Part shown: positions 38,107-45,897 of the stretch, piece by piece
Position numbering within the stretch: position 1 is the first letter of the stretch
Layout of the letters: the number at the start of each line of letters is the position of its first letter
Source: an uncultured Bacteroidota bacterium
Lineage (GTDB): Bacteria; Bacteroidota; Bacteroidia; Chitinophagales; Chitinophagaceae
Direction: 5' to 3'
Length of the DNA: 64,000 nucleotides
Assembly: GCA_903903635.1 (NCBI GenBank)
Contig: CAIUZK010000256.1
Location: 1-64,000, forward strand
Position numbers and translations under genes: made by a program
The notes under the pieces: generated by a model
The model's database searches: none
Told to the model about the DNA's origin: nothing
What the model saw: only the letters and a program-made list of their open reading frames with translations

Positions 38107-38177
38107 TCATTCCTTTTCAAACTACTTTCCCAAGTCCAAATTCAATTCCAACGTTCTCCCCTTTAGGGGTAGGGGGT
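38107..38177 (-). repeat. CCCCTAAAGGGG hairpin plus TTGGAATT words after nuoH
   Basis: Directly after the nuoH stop the transcript would carry CCCCTAAAGGGG (a 4-bp stem), followed by GTTGGAATTGAATTTGGACT-type words. It looks like another intergenic repeat rather than a strong terminator. Confidence 0.4.
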
Positions 38178-39323
38178 TTAAAAATGCCAACCCATTATCG
38201 CCATCACAGTTACCAGAATTGTATTTACCATACTGATTGGCAACAAATATTTCCACTCCAGTGTCAACAACTGGTCAACACGCAACCTGGGGAATGTCCA
38301 CCTGAACTGCATGATGATAAATATCACGAAAAATGTTTTACTCAAAAACCAAAGCGAAGATGGCACATAATCCATTATATGGTTAAACGCCTCCCAATGC
38401 CCTATATGAAATGGCATCCATCCTCCAAGGAACAACGTCGCTGCTATTGCAGATACCACAAACAAGTTGATATACTCTGCCAGCAGGAACATTGCAAACT
38501 TCATACCTGCATATTCAGTATGGAATCCTGCTGTAAGTTCCTGCTCAGCCTCTGCAAGGTCAAATGGCGCACGATTAATTTCGGCCGTAGATGCTATTAC
38601 AAAAATCACAAAAGAGATCAGCACCGGCAGGTGGCCCCTGAATATCCACCAACCCGTTTCCTGGCTCATTACAATGTCCGACATTTTCAGGCTACCGGTA
38701 AGAATTACAATAGAGATAAGCGATAACCCGACCGATAATTCATAACTAACTATCTGTGCCCCGCTACGCATGGCGCCCAGCAGCGAATATTTATTATAAC
38801 TGCTCCATCCTGCCATCAGGATACCAATAACAGCCAGCGATGAAATTGCAGACACATACAGCACTCCTATATTAATATCCCATAGCTGGAAATCCTTTGC
38901 AAATGCAATGGGAGCAATAACGAGCATACAGGTAACAACAACGATAACAGGAGCAAGGTTAAACAGGAATTTATCTGATCCGGTAGGAGTAAGACCTTCT
39001 TTCATTAGCAGCTTTACGGTATCAGCCACGATCTGAAGTGAGCCATAAGGACCTACCCTGTTCGGGCCATACCTCATTTGCATAAACCCTGCAACCTTTC
39101 GCTCCATATAACCCAGAACAAAACACAGTGGTACCAAAAACAATAACAGGGCTACCCCGGCTATTACCATCTCTATTACCTTTGCCAGCAATTCGCTTGC
39201 TATATTACTCACCAGCCAGTGATGTATACCACCTGCTATTGACGAAAAGCTGACCATAAGAAGTAAGTTCAATTTCTGACTATTTAATTTATCAACAATC
39301 CCGGAATTAATATTCAAATTCAC
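38178..39323 (-). CDS. nuoH: NADH-quinone oxidoreductase (complex I) subunit H
   Basis: A 381-residue membrane subunit at the quinone chamber and junction of the two arms. The core reads [60 protein letters not shown] and [18 protein letters not shown] at 39321-39323 overlaps the stop of the Uma2 gene as GTGA. That start gives about 60 residues before the usual first helix, longer than most NuoH, so an internal ATG near 39257 is possible. nuoG normally precedes nuoH; here a nuclease-like gene does. Confidence 0.95.
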   Translation of the reverse strand: MNLNINSGIVDKLNSQKLNLLLMVSFSSIAGGIHHWLVSNIASELLAKVIEMVIAGVALLLFLVPLCFVLGYMERKVAGFMQMRYGPNRVGPYGSLQIVADTVKLLMKEGLTPTGSDKFLFNLAPVIVVVTCMLVIAPIAFAKDFQLWDINIGVLYVSAISSLAVIGILMAGWSSYNKYSLLGAMRSGAQIVSYELSVGLSLISIVILTGSLKMSDIVMSQETGWWIFRGHLPVLISFVIFVIASTAEINRAPFDLAEAEQELTAGFHTEYAGMKFAMFLLAEYINLFVVSAIAATLFLGGWMPFHIGHWEAFNHIMDYVPSSLWFLSKTFFVIFIIMQFRWTFPRLRVDQLLTLEWKYLLPISMVNTILVTVMAIMGWHF

Positions 39324-39931
39324 TTGTTGTGAACCTGCATAGTAATCACTTTTGTCTTTTTATAAACTTCTTTTAATGTTAATGAAATACCTATCGAATT
39401 TAATTCTAGTACTTCATCAATATCATTGTATTCTTTTAACTCCCAAAATCCATTACTATTGATATGATACGCTTCAATAATTACTGATAATGGATCAACT
39501 AAAACATATTCTTTCAAAGAATCCAATTCACGGTAAAACTTAAATTTCTCACCTCTGTCATAATTTTTTGTAGAAGGCGAAAGAACTTCAAAAATCACTT
39601 TAGGGTTCATTACATTCATCTGGTCGTTGTTGAGCGTAACTGGGTCTCCGCAAACAACCGTAACATCGGGATAGAAAAACGAATCAAGTTCTTCTATATA
39701 AACCCGCATATTGGAGTTATATGGTTGACACGGTTTGTCATTGAGTTCAGTTGAGAGCGCATTAAAAATATTTCCTTCAACAACAATATGTGGCAATTTA
39801 GCTCCCGACATAGCAAATATCTCACCACCATAATATTCATGCTTGATAACTGAAGTATTTTCCATCTCCAGATATTCTGCTATAGAATATTTCCGATTCC
39901 CATATGCCGCTGCCGGTTCTTTAACTTCCAT
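39320..39931 (-). CDS. Uma2 family (DUF820) putative PD-(D/E)XK endonuclease
   Basis: A 203-residue protein of the Uma2/DUF820 family. It has [20 protein letters not shown] near the start, [12 protein letters not shown] (catalytic Asp about residue 89), and [20 protein letters not shown] (catalytic Glu about 115). [16 protein letters not shown] follows. The fold is restriction-endonuclease-like; cellular roles are unclear, and the genes are abundant in cyanobacteria and some Bacteroidota. It is inserted between the nuoD-side octamer array and nuoH, overlapping the nuoH start by 4 nt, so it is co-translated with a core respiratory gene. Acquired cargo is the simplest explanation. Confidence 0.85.
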   Translation of the reverse strand: MEVKEPAAAYGNRKYSIAEYLEMENTSVIKHEYYGGEIFAMSGAKLPHIVVEGNIFNALSTELNDKPCQPYNSNMRVYIEELDSFFYPDVTVVCGDPVTLNNDQMNVMNPKVIFEVLSPSTKNYDRGEKFKFYRELDSLKEYVLVDPLSVIIEAYHINSNGFWELKEYNDIDEVLELNSIGISLTLKEVYKKTKVITMQVHNK

Positions 39932-39963
39932 TTCTGTTTTTATCTACCGCAATTTCAACTAAA

Positions 39964-40123
39964 CCATCAACCAATCAACCAATCAACCAATCAACCAATC
40001 AACTTATCAACTTATCAACCAATCAACCAATCAACCAATCAACCAATCAACCAATCAACCAATCAACCAATCAACCAATCAACTTATCAACTTATCAACC
40101 AATCAACCTATCAACTTATCAAC
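39964..40123 (-). repeat. Octamer array R3, 20 units, between nuoD and the Uma2 gene
   Basis: Twenty 8-bp units in perfect phase, all ending TCAAC on the plus strand; dominated by CAATCAAC with TTATCAAC, one CTATCAAC and one CCATCAAC. It begins 7 bp past the nuoD stop and ends about 32 bp before the Uma2 start. Confidence 0.95.
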
Positions 40124-40130
40124 TACAAAC

Positions 40131-41252
40131 TCACCTGTCCACATCCGGAATAATAAGATCTATAGTCGACATAATAGCCACCAGATCCCCGATCTTAGAC
40201 CCTCTGGCTACTTTATCAAGCGCACAGAGATTACTGAAATTGGGAGACCTGTACTTTATTCTGTAAGGAGAAGCGGCTCCATCACTTACAATGAATACGC
40301 CTAACTCGCCCCGGGCTGTTTCTACCCTCTGGTAAAATTCACCTTTTGGCAATTTGAGCACCATCTTTGTCTTTGCCTGAAAATCTCCTTCCGGAATATT
40401 ATCAATCAGTTGTTCTATTATCGATACAGATTGCCTCATTTCATGCATGCGAACCATGTATCGTGAATAACAATCTCCTTCCTTACCAAGTATTTCATCA
40501 AACTGCACTTTGTCATATCCATCATACGGGAACCATTTACGCACATCACAACTTACGCCTGAACCTCTTGCCATTGGCCCGGTACAGCCATATGAAATGG
40601 CATCTTCAGCCGATAAAAAACCAACATCCTTATTCCTGTTTTGAAAAATCACGTTCCCGGTAAGCACATCATCATACTCCTTGAACTTCGACTTGATCTG
40701 TTTCATCACATCCTTTGTCCGTTTCTGGAAATTAGGATGAATATCAACCATAACTCCTCCTGGCACAGCATAATTCTGAGTAAGGCGTGCACCACAGGTT
40801 TCTTCCATTATCTCAAGTATAGCTTCCCGCTCACGAAATGCATAAAAAAACGGAGAAACAGCGCCAAGGTCAAGCCCGGTACATCCCCACCACAACTGGT
40901 GCGAGGCAAGCCTGGTTAGTTCGGCCATTATTAACCTTATCATCTGTGCCCTTGGTGGCGCTTCAATCTGTAATCCTTTCTCAACACATAAAGCACAAGC
41001 CTGATTGTTGATGTGGGCGCTCAGGTAATCCATCCTGCTGGTAGCATAGATAAAGTTGCGGTAAGAAAGACTTTCCGACATCTTTTCGATAGAGCGATGA
41101 ATATAGCCCAGGTGAGGTTGCACCTTCTTTATCGTCTCTCCATCCAGCCATACCTTTAAATGAAGCACACCATGTGTAGATGGGTGCTGTGGCCCAATGT
41201 TAATAACGAATTCCCCTTCTTCGGTAACAATATCTTCTCCCAACAAACTCAT
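40131..41252 (-). CDS. nuoD: NADH-quinone oxidoreductase (complex I) subunit D
   Basis: A 373-residue, 49-kDa-type subunit that lines the quinone site with NuoB. Motifs include FVINIGPQHPSTHGVLHLKV (quinone-site His), LGYIHRSIEKMSESLSYRNF, PFFYAFREREAILEIMEETC and the C-terminal DLVAIMSTIDLIIPDVDR. The start overlaps the nuoC stop as ATGA. Not fused to NuoC, unlike E. coli. In standard operons nuoE follows; here array R3 does. Confidence 0.96.
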   Translation of the reverse strand: MSLLGEDIVTEEGEFVINIGPQHPSTHGVLHLKVWLDGETIKKVQPHLGYIHRSIEKMSESLSYRNFIYATSRMDYLSAHINNQACALCVEKGLQIEAPPRAQMIRLIMAELTRLASHQLWWGCTGLDLGAVSPFFYAFREREAILEIMEETCGARLTQNYAVPGGVMVDIHPNFQKRTKDVMKQIKSKFKEYDDVLTGNVIFQNRNKDVGFLSAEDAISYGCTGPMARGSGVSCDVRKWFPYDGYDKVQFDEILGKEGDCYSRYMVRMHEMRQSVSIIEQLIDNIPEGDFQAKTKMVLKLPKGEFYQRVETARGELGVFIVSDGAASPYRIKYRSPNFSNLCALDKVARGSKIGDLVAIMSTIDLIIPDVDR

Positions 41253-41704
41253 AATGAAATCATATTTTCATCAACATAATTTTTTCTCAACGGATACCCT
41301 TCCCAGCTTTCATCCAGCAACAACCTCCGCATATCCGGATGATTTTTAAAATTAACCCCGAAAAGATCGTATACCTCGCGCTCATGAAAATTGGCTGTCT
41401 GGTAAATATCACAGATCGTTTCAATTTCCGGCTTTACTACATCTGCTATTTTCGCTTTTATAACTACAGTATGCCTGTGCGTTTTTGACAGAAGATGGTA
41501 TACCATCATCAGATTCGTTTTCCAATCTATACAGGTAAGGCAAAATAAATAATCAAACTTCAATGCGCTATCCTGACGAAGCCTCTCTACCAATGGCTTC
41601 AGTTCATTCGAAGCAATGAGTATATTTAAGAATTCCCCCGTTTCATCATAGGTTACGGTAGGAAATAGCGCACTGATATATTGTTTTAATTCTTCGTTAG
41701 TCAT
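41249..41704 (-). CDS. nuoC: NADH-quinone oxidoreductase (complex I) subunit C
   Basis: A 151-residue 30-kDa-type subunit. The start is the ATG at 41702-41704, which overlaps the nuoB stop as ATGA; the longer frame upstream is only the read-out of nuoB in another frame. Motifs: [40 protein letters not shown] and [20 protein letters not shown]. It belongs to the peripheral arm next to NuoB and NuoD. Confidence 0.95.
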   Translation of the reverse strand: MTNEELKQYISALFPTVTYDETGEFLNILIASNELKPLVERLRQDSALKFDYLFCLTCIDWKTNLMMVYHLLSKTHRHTVVIKAKIADVVKPEIETICDIYQTANFHEREVYDLFGVNFKNHPDMRRLLLDESWEGYPLRKNYVDENMISL

Positions 41705-42231
41705 TTGCCGCTCTCTTTTGTTTTCCCGAAATAGGTTTCGTGCTTTATCTTTTCCTGCAAAGTTATCATTGCATGCAACAGAGCTTCTGGTCTTGGCGGA
41801 CAACCCGGCACATATACATCCACCGGAATAATGTGATCCACACCTTTTACAACTGAATAGGTATTATAAAAAAACGGTCCGCCTGATATGGTACAGGCAC
41901 CCATTGCTATCACATACTTTGGATCTGGCATCTGATCATAAAGTCGTTTAAGTACCGGCGCCATTTTCATTACAATTGTTCCGGCTACAACAATCAGATC
42001 AGCCTGCCTTGGCGAGGCCCTGGCAACTTCAAACCCAAACCTTGACCAGTCATACTTGGCATCTGCAGCACTCATCATTTCTATCGCGCAACAACTGGTA
42101 CCGAAAACCAAAGGCCATAAAGAGTTAGACCGCGCCCAGTTGATCAGATCATCCAGTTTCGTAACCACTATGCCCCCATCAGGAGTCTGATGCAGTTGCG
42201 CAGGGAATATCAATTTTTCTGTTTCAGCCAT
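41701..42231 (-). CDS. nuoB: NADH-quinone oxidoreductase (complex I) subunit B, N2 cluster
   Basis: A 176-residue subunit that holds the terminal [4Fe-4S] cluster N2: tandem Cys47-Cys48 in [30 protein letters not shown], and [19 protein letters not shown]. It donates electrons to quinone. The start codon overlaps the stop of the HEPN gene (TAATG), where nuoA would normally be the neighbour. Confidence 0.96.
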   Translation of the reverse strand: MAETEKLIFPAQLHQTPDGGIVVTKLDDLINWARSNSLWPLVFGTSCCAIEMMSAADAKYDWSRFGFEVARASPRQADLIVVAGTIVMKMAPVLKRLYDQMPDPKYVIAMGACTISGGPFFYNTYSVVKGVDHIIPVDVYVPGCPPRPEALLHAMITLQEKIKHETYFGKTKESGK

Positions 42232-42626
42232 TAGTTTTTATATAAAATCTTTTCAATCGTATTAATAAAATCTTTTGCAGGTGCAAATAAATGCACTACA
42301 TCTTCTTCTTCATAGTCGCAATAATCTTCATAATCACCACTTTGCCGCATGCCAAATATTTTAATGTAAAATTGATTTAAATCTTCGTCAATTATTCCTG
42401 TTTTTACGCAATGTAGTCCAAACATTTGTTTTGTACCTGCATGTGTTTTAGAATAAACCACTATGCTGGCAAGCAATGCGCTAACTGCATAAAAACAGGC
42501 ATAGTAAAGTCTGTTTATTGCGGTATTCCATAAGCCATTTTCTATGTGCACAACCACCTCTTCCCGCGTCTCTTTAGCCTTTTGAAATCTATACCTGATC
42601 AACTCGCTATTTTCTTCCCCGCTCAT
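42231..42626 (-). CDS. HEPN domain protein (UPF0332-like), partner of MNT nucleotidyltransferase
   Basis: A 131-residue all-helical HEPN protein. It shows [37 protein letters not shown] (the usual small-residue helix), [11 protein letters not shown] and [12 protein letters not shown]. The last has the R-x-x-GDY form of UPF0332-type HEPN proteins, not the RX4-6H RNase motif, so ribonuclease activity is doubtful. Paired HEPN/MNT genes form toxin-antitoxin modules in which MNT modifies or neutralises HEPN. It overlaps the nucleotidyltransferase by 4 nt upstream and nuoB by 1 nt downstream. Confidence 0.85.
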   Translation of the reverse strand: MSGEENSELIRYRFQKAKETREEVVVHIENGLWNTAINRLYYACFYAVSALLASIVVYSKTHAGTKQMFGLHCVKTGIIDEDLNQFYIKIFGMRQSGDYEDYCDYEEEDVVHLFAPAKDFINTIEKILYKN

Positions 42627-42943
42627 AGTATGACTCCCTCCTTGTTTACATTTTCATAGTATGGTGTTACTCTATGGTTTGCCCACCCTTTTTTGGTATA
42701 AACTACCGGGCTGATAATTGCCAACGTCTCCCACTCAATCCTGCTGATAAGTGAAATGATTTTCACTTTTTCATCCCATGTAATTTTCTCCTTATCTCTG
42801 TCAACTAAAATCAAAATATCAATATCCGAATCCTCCCTCTCATCGCCACGAGCATAAGACCCATACAATATTACAGTAGCATCCGGTTCTGTTTGCCGAA
42901 CAAAATCCTTTATCCTTTGCAATATGTATCTTTTATCTTTCAC
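42623..42943 (-). CDS. MNT-type minimal nucleotidyltransferase (antitoxin-like)
   Basis: A 106-residue protein of the polymerase-beta superfamily. The active-site signature is LYGSYARGDEREDSDIDILI (Gly28-Ser29, Asp40 and Asp42 as metal ligands). In HEPN/MNT modules this protein transfers AMP groups to the HEPN partner. It starts with GTG one nucleotide after the nuoA stop and overlaps the HEPN start (ATGA). The pair therefore sits seamlessly between nuoA and nuoB and must be expressed with complex I. Confidence 0.88.
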   Translation of the reverse strand: MKDKRYILQRIKDFVRQTEPDATVILYGSYARGDEREDSDIDILILVDRDKEKITWDEKVKIISLISRIEWETLAIISPVVYTKKGWANHRVTPYYENVNKEGVIL

Positions 42944-42944
42944 C

Positions 42945-43295
42945 CTACATCCACTTCAAAGCTCCTTTTTTCCAGGCATAAAGCAGGCCCATGAAAAGGA
43001 TAAACATGAAAATAATTATCTCAATAAGCCCCGGCATCCCTATTTTTTTCACCGCTACTGCCCATGGATACATGAAAACCAGCTCCACATCGAAGATCAG
43101 AAAGATAAGTGCAAACAGATAATAACCTACATTGAACTGTATCCAGGAGGTACCGGTGGTGGGTATACCACACTCATATGGCTCTCCTTTTACTATATTA
43201 GAGCTTGATTTCGCGATCAGACGGGAAATCAAAATACCACCTACGGCAAATGCAATTCCTAATATTACTAAAAGTATTAGCGCTGATGATCCCAT
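42945..43295 (-). CDS. nuoA: NADH-quinone oxidoreductase (complex I) subunit A
   Basis: A 116-residue, three-helix subunit, first gene of the operon. It has KGEPYECGIPTTGTSWIQFN (quinone-side loop with the conserved Cys) and FALIFLIFDVELVFMYPWAV (conserved Asp/Glu in helix 2). The gene starts about 20 nt after a probable -7 box. The expected neighbour nuoB is displaced by the MNT/HEPN pair. Confidence 0.95.
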   Translation of the reverse strand: MGSSALILLVILGIAFAVGGILISRLIAKSSSNIVKGEPYECGIPTTGTSWIQFNVGYYLFALIFLIFDVELVFMYPWAVAVKKIGMPGLIEIIIFMFILFMGLLYAWKKGALKWM

Positions 43296-43314
43296 AATGG
43301 TTCTTTTCGGGCAA

Positions 43315-43321
43315 CAAAGTA
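43315..43321 (-). promoter_or_regulatory. Probable -7 region of the nuo operon
   Basis: Minus-strand TACTTTG, a close match to TAnnTTTG with one base fewer. A TTG lies about 17-19 nt upstream within TGTTGACGTGC. The transcript would begin near 43309 and give a leader of about 15 nt. Confidence 0.4.
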
Positions 43322-43345
43322 CAATAATTATAGCACGTCAACATC

Positions 43346-43359
43346 ATGACCATGGTCAT
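43346..43359. promoter_or_regulatory. Perfect 14-bp palindrome in the nuo/ferredoxin divergent region; candidate operator
   Basis: ATGACCATGGTCAT is its own reverse complement. It lies just upstream of the putative nuo -33 element and about 90 bp before the ferredoxin start, so a dimeric regulator bound here could affect both directions. The regulator is unknown. Confidence 0.5.
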
Positions 43360-43447
43360 AAATTATGCTGACAATTATCACCCATAAATGTATAAATAAA
43401 TTTACTTTTACGGCCAAAATTTATACTTTTAAAAAAAAAATAAAACT

Positions 43448-43795
43448 ATGGCAATTAAAATCACAGACGATTGTATCAATTGTGGCGCTTGCGAGCCGGA
43501 ATGTCCTAATGGAGCGATTTACGCCGGAGGCGATGAATGGAGATTTTCCTATAAAACTTCATTGTCGGGTACTTTTACATCTAAGAGCGGACTAACTTCT
43601 AATGTTGATGACGGTCATGATGCAGTATCGAATGACATTTACTACATCGTTACAGACAAATGTACCGAATGTGTTGGCTTTCATGAGGAGCCGCAGTGCG
43701 CATCTGTATGTCCGGTAGATTGTTGTTTGCCTGACGAAGATAACGTAGAAAGCAAAGAAGAATTAGAGGCTAAAAAGAATTCTTTACACCCTTAA
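43448..43795 (+). CDS. 2[4Fe-4S] ferredoxin, Alvin type
   Basis: A 115-residue soluble ferredoxin. Cluster motif 1 is CINCGACEPECP (Cys9, 12, 15, 19). Motif 2 is CTECVGFHEEPQCASVCP, with the extra residues between its second and third cysteines that define Allochromatium vinosum-type ferredoxins, known for very low potentials. The segment between the motifs (DEWRFSYKTSLSGTFTSK) is longer than in classical members. It is divergent from nuoA and lies 216 bp upstream of korA. It is the natural electron acceptor of KorAB and a candidate donor to the EFG-less complex I. Confidence 0.92.
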   Translation: MAIKITDDCINCGACEPECPNGAIYAGGDEWRFSYKTSLSGTFTSKSGLTSNVDDGHDAVSNDIYYIVTDKCTECVGFHEEPQCASVCPVDCCLPDEDNVESKEELEAKKNSLHP

Positions 43796-43950
43796 TTGCT
43801 CCGTTCTTTTACGCGCTCCTTGCGTGATTGAGTTAATACTTTGACAAATTAAATATTCCTTTAGGCAGGCGTTTTTAATTCGTCTAATTTTGATTGCTTC
43901 GCTATTTCATTACCTGCGTAATAGGTCAGTCAGAATACATTTATAAAAAC

Positions 43951-43997
43951 AAATCCCCGACCGTCTGAGCATTGAAACCTCAGACGGTAAGGGATTT
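43951..43997 (+). promoter_or_regulatory. Strong two-part hairpin 15 nt before the korA start
   Basis: Inner stem CCGTCTGAG (43961-43969) with CTCAGACGG (43979-43987) and a 9-nt loop; outer stem AAATCCC (43951-43957) with GGGATTT (43991-43997). It could end the ferredoxin transcript, though only a weak T-run follows, or fold in the korA leader and control translation. On the opposite strand a T-rich run follows. Confidence 0.55.
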
Positions 43998-44011
43998 AAA
44001 ATATCTAAATA

Positions 44012-45889
44012 ATGGAATCAACTTTAGAAAAAAATGTGGGGCATGAAACAACCCTCATTGAGGCAGACAGTATTGTGATAAGGTTCTCCGGCGACTCAGG
44101 CGATGGCATGCAGCTTACCGGCACTCAGTTTACAGATACTGCTGCGTTTTTCGGTAATGACCTGAGTACATTCCCCGAATATCCGGCCGAGATACGCGCA
44201 CCTATAGGCACTACTGCGGGGGTATCTGGTTTCCAGGTTCACTTTGGCAGTAAGGAAATTTTTACTCCCGGCGACGAATATGACGTACTGGTAGCAATGA
44301 ATGCTGCCGCGTTAAAAGTAGATCTGCCCCGTTTGAAAAAAGGTGGTATTGTCATTACCAACACTGCAGGTTTCGACAAGAAAAACCTTGGACTGGCTAA
44401 CTTCCCTGATGGCATTAATCCGCTTGAAGATGGTTCTCTTGATAACTACATCGTTCACAAAATGGACGTAACGAAGTTAACCAAGGAATGTCTTTCCGGT
44501 TCTGGTCTCGGTATGAAGGAGATTGAGCGTTCCAAGAATATGTTCGTTCTTGGCCTCCTTTTCTGGATGTTTGATGAGCCAATGGATTATACCATCAACT
44601 TTATTAAAGAGAAATTTGCCAAGAAACCAGATATTGCAGATGCAAATATCAAAACATTGACTGCCGGTTGGAATTTCGGAGATAATACTGAAGTTTTCAC
44701 CACCCGCTTCCATGTCGCTCCTGCTCAGCTTCCTAAAGGCACTTACAGAAACATATCAGGTAACCATGCTACTGCAATAGGGCTGGTTGCTGCTGCCGAA
44801 CTTTCTGGATTACCATTATTCCTTGGTTCTTATCCTATTACTCCGGCATCCGATATTTTACACGAATTATCGAGGTACAAAACAAGTAACGTTAAAACTT
44901 TACAGGCCGAAGATGAGATTGCTGCAATTTGTGCTGCTATCGGCGCATCTTATGGTGGAGGCCTTGGAGTTACTACTACTTCCGGACCTGGTATGTCGTT
45001 GAAAACTGAAGCGCTCGGACTGGCTACAATCCTTGAAATACCATTGGTTGTTGTAAACGTACAGCGTGGAGGACCATCAACCGGTCTGCCAACAAAAACA
45101 GAACAATCTGATCTGTTGCAGGCAATGTATGGAAGACACGGAGAAGGCCCATTACCAATTGTTGCAGCATCTTCTCCTGCCGATTGTTTTGAAGCCGTTC
45201 TCGAAGCTTCAAGAATAGCGCTCGAACACATGACTCCGGTTATATGCCTTACCGATGGTTTCATAGCCAACGGCTCTGAGCCATGGCGCTTCCCGACTCA
45301 GGATCAGTTGAAACCAATTAATGTTACTTTCGCTACCGAACCAAATGGCCCTGATGGCACTTATCTTCCTTACAAGAGAGATGAGAAATTGTCAAGACCA
45401 TGGGCTATACCCGGTACTAAGGGTCTGATGCATCGTATTGGCGGTTTGGAAAAACAGCAGGAAACCGGTAACGTTTCTTACGATCCCAAAAATCATGAAG
45501 CCATGACCAGGATCAGAGCGGAAAAAATTGAAAAAATTGCTGATTATATTCCACTTATCAAACCCGAAAGTGGTAAAGACTCAGGCAAGCTGGCTATACT
45601 GGGCTGGGGTTCTACAGGTGGTGTTATTAAAACTGCGGTTCGTGAATTACTGGAAGAAGGACAGGATGTGGCACATATTCATCTGCGCTATCTCAACCCA
45701 TTCCCAAAAAATCTGGGTGAATTGCTGGCTGCTTATGAGCATATCCTCATACCTGAAATGAATTGCGGACAACTGTTGCAATTGATCAGGGCTAAATACC
45801 TGATACCTGCGGTTGGTTATTCTAAAGTTCAGGGTCTGCCGTTTACTACCAGTGAATTGAAAAACAAAATTCTCGAAATCCTTAAATAA
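44012..45889 (+). CDS. korA: 2-oxoacid (2-oxoglutarate):ferredoxin oxidoreductase, fused gamma-alpha subunit
   Basis: A 625-residue protein. The gamma domain comes first (about 20-200: IVIRFSGDSGDGMQLTGTQF, EIRAPIGTTAGVSGFQVHFG). The alpha (pyrimidine-binding) domain then runs to the end, with NHATAIGLVAAAELSGLPLF, LGSYPITPASDILHELS, and VTTTSGPGMSLKTEALGLAT followed by NVQRGGPSTGLPTKTEQSDL. It oxidises 2-oxoglutarate or a related 2-oxoacid to acyl-CoA with reduction of ferredoxin, together with KorB. The substrate is inferred from the two-subunit KorAB type. korB follows after 8 nt. A strong hairpin precedes the start. Confidence 0.92.
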   Translation: MESTLEKNVGHETTLIEADSIVIRFSGDSGDGMQLTGTQFTDTAAFFGNDLSTFPEYPAEIRAPIGTTAGVSGFQVHFGSKEIFTPGDEYDVLVAMNAAALKVDLPRLKKGGIVITNTAGFDKKNLGLANFPDGINPLEDGSLDNYIVHKMDVTKLTKECLSGSGLGMKEIERSKNMFVLGLLFWMFDEPMDYTINFIKEKFAKKPDIADANIKTLTAGWNFGDNTEVFTTRFHVAPAQLPKGTYRNISGNHATAIGLVAAAELSGLPLFLGSYPITPASDILHELSRYKTSNVKTLQAEDEIAAICAAIGASYGGGLGVTTTSGPGMSLKTEALGLATILEIPLVVVNVQRGGPSTGLPTKTEQSDLLQAMYGRHGEGPLPIVAASSPADCFEAVLEASRIALEHMTPVICLTDGFIANGSEPWRFPTQDQLKPINVTFATEPNGPDGTYLPYKRDEKLSRPWAIPGTKGLMHRIGGLEKQQETGNVSYDPKNHEAMTRIRAEKIEKIADYIPLIKPESGKDSGKLAILGWGSTGGVIKTAVRELLEEGQDVAHIHLRYLNPFPKNLGELLAAYEHILIPEMNCGQLLQLIRAKYLIPAVGYSKVQGLPFTTSELKNKILEILK

Positions 45890-45897
45890 TATTTATA

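Noticed and set aside
31273-40123. Octamer arrays as CRISPR
   Set aside because: Units are 8 bp, with no 23-40 bp repeats, no unique spacers and no cas genes.
41705-41803. 33-residue N-terminal extension of nuoC
   Set aside because: It lies within the nuoB coding region in another frame; the ATGA overlap start at 41704 fits the family.
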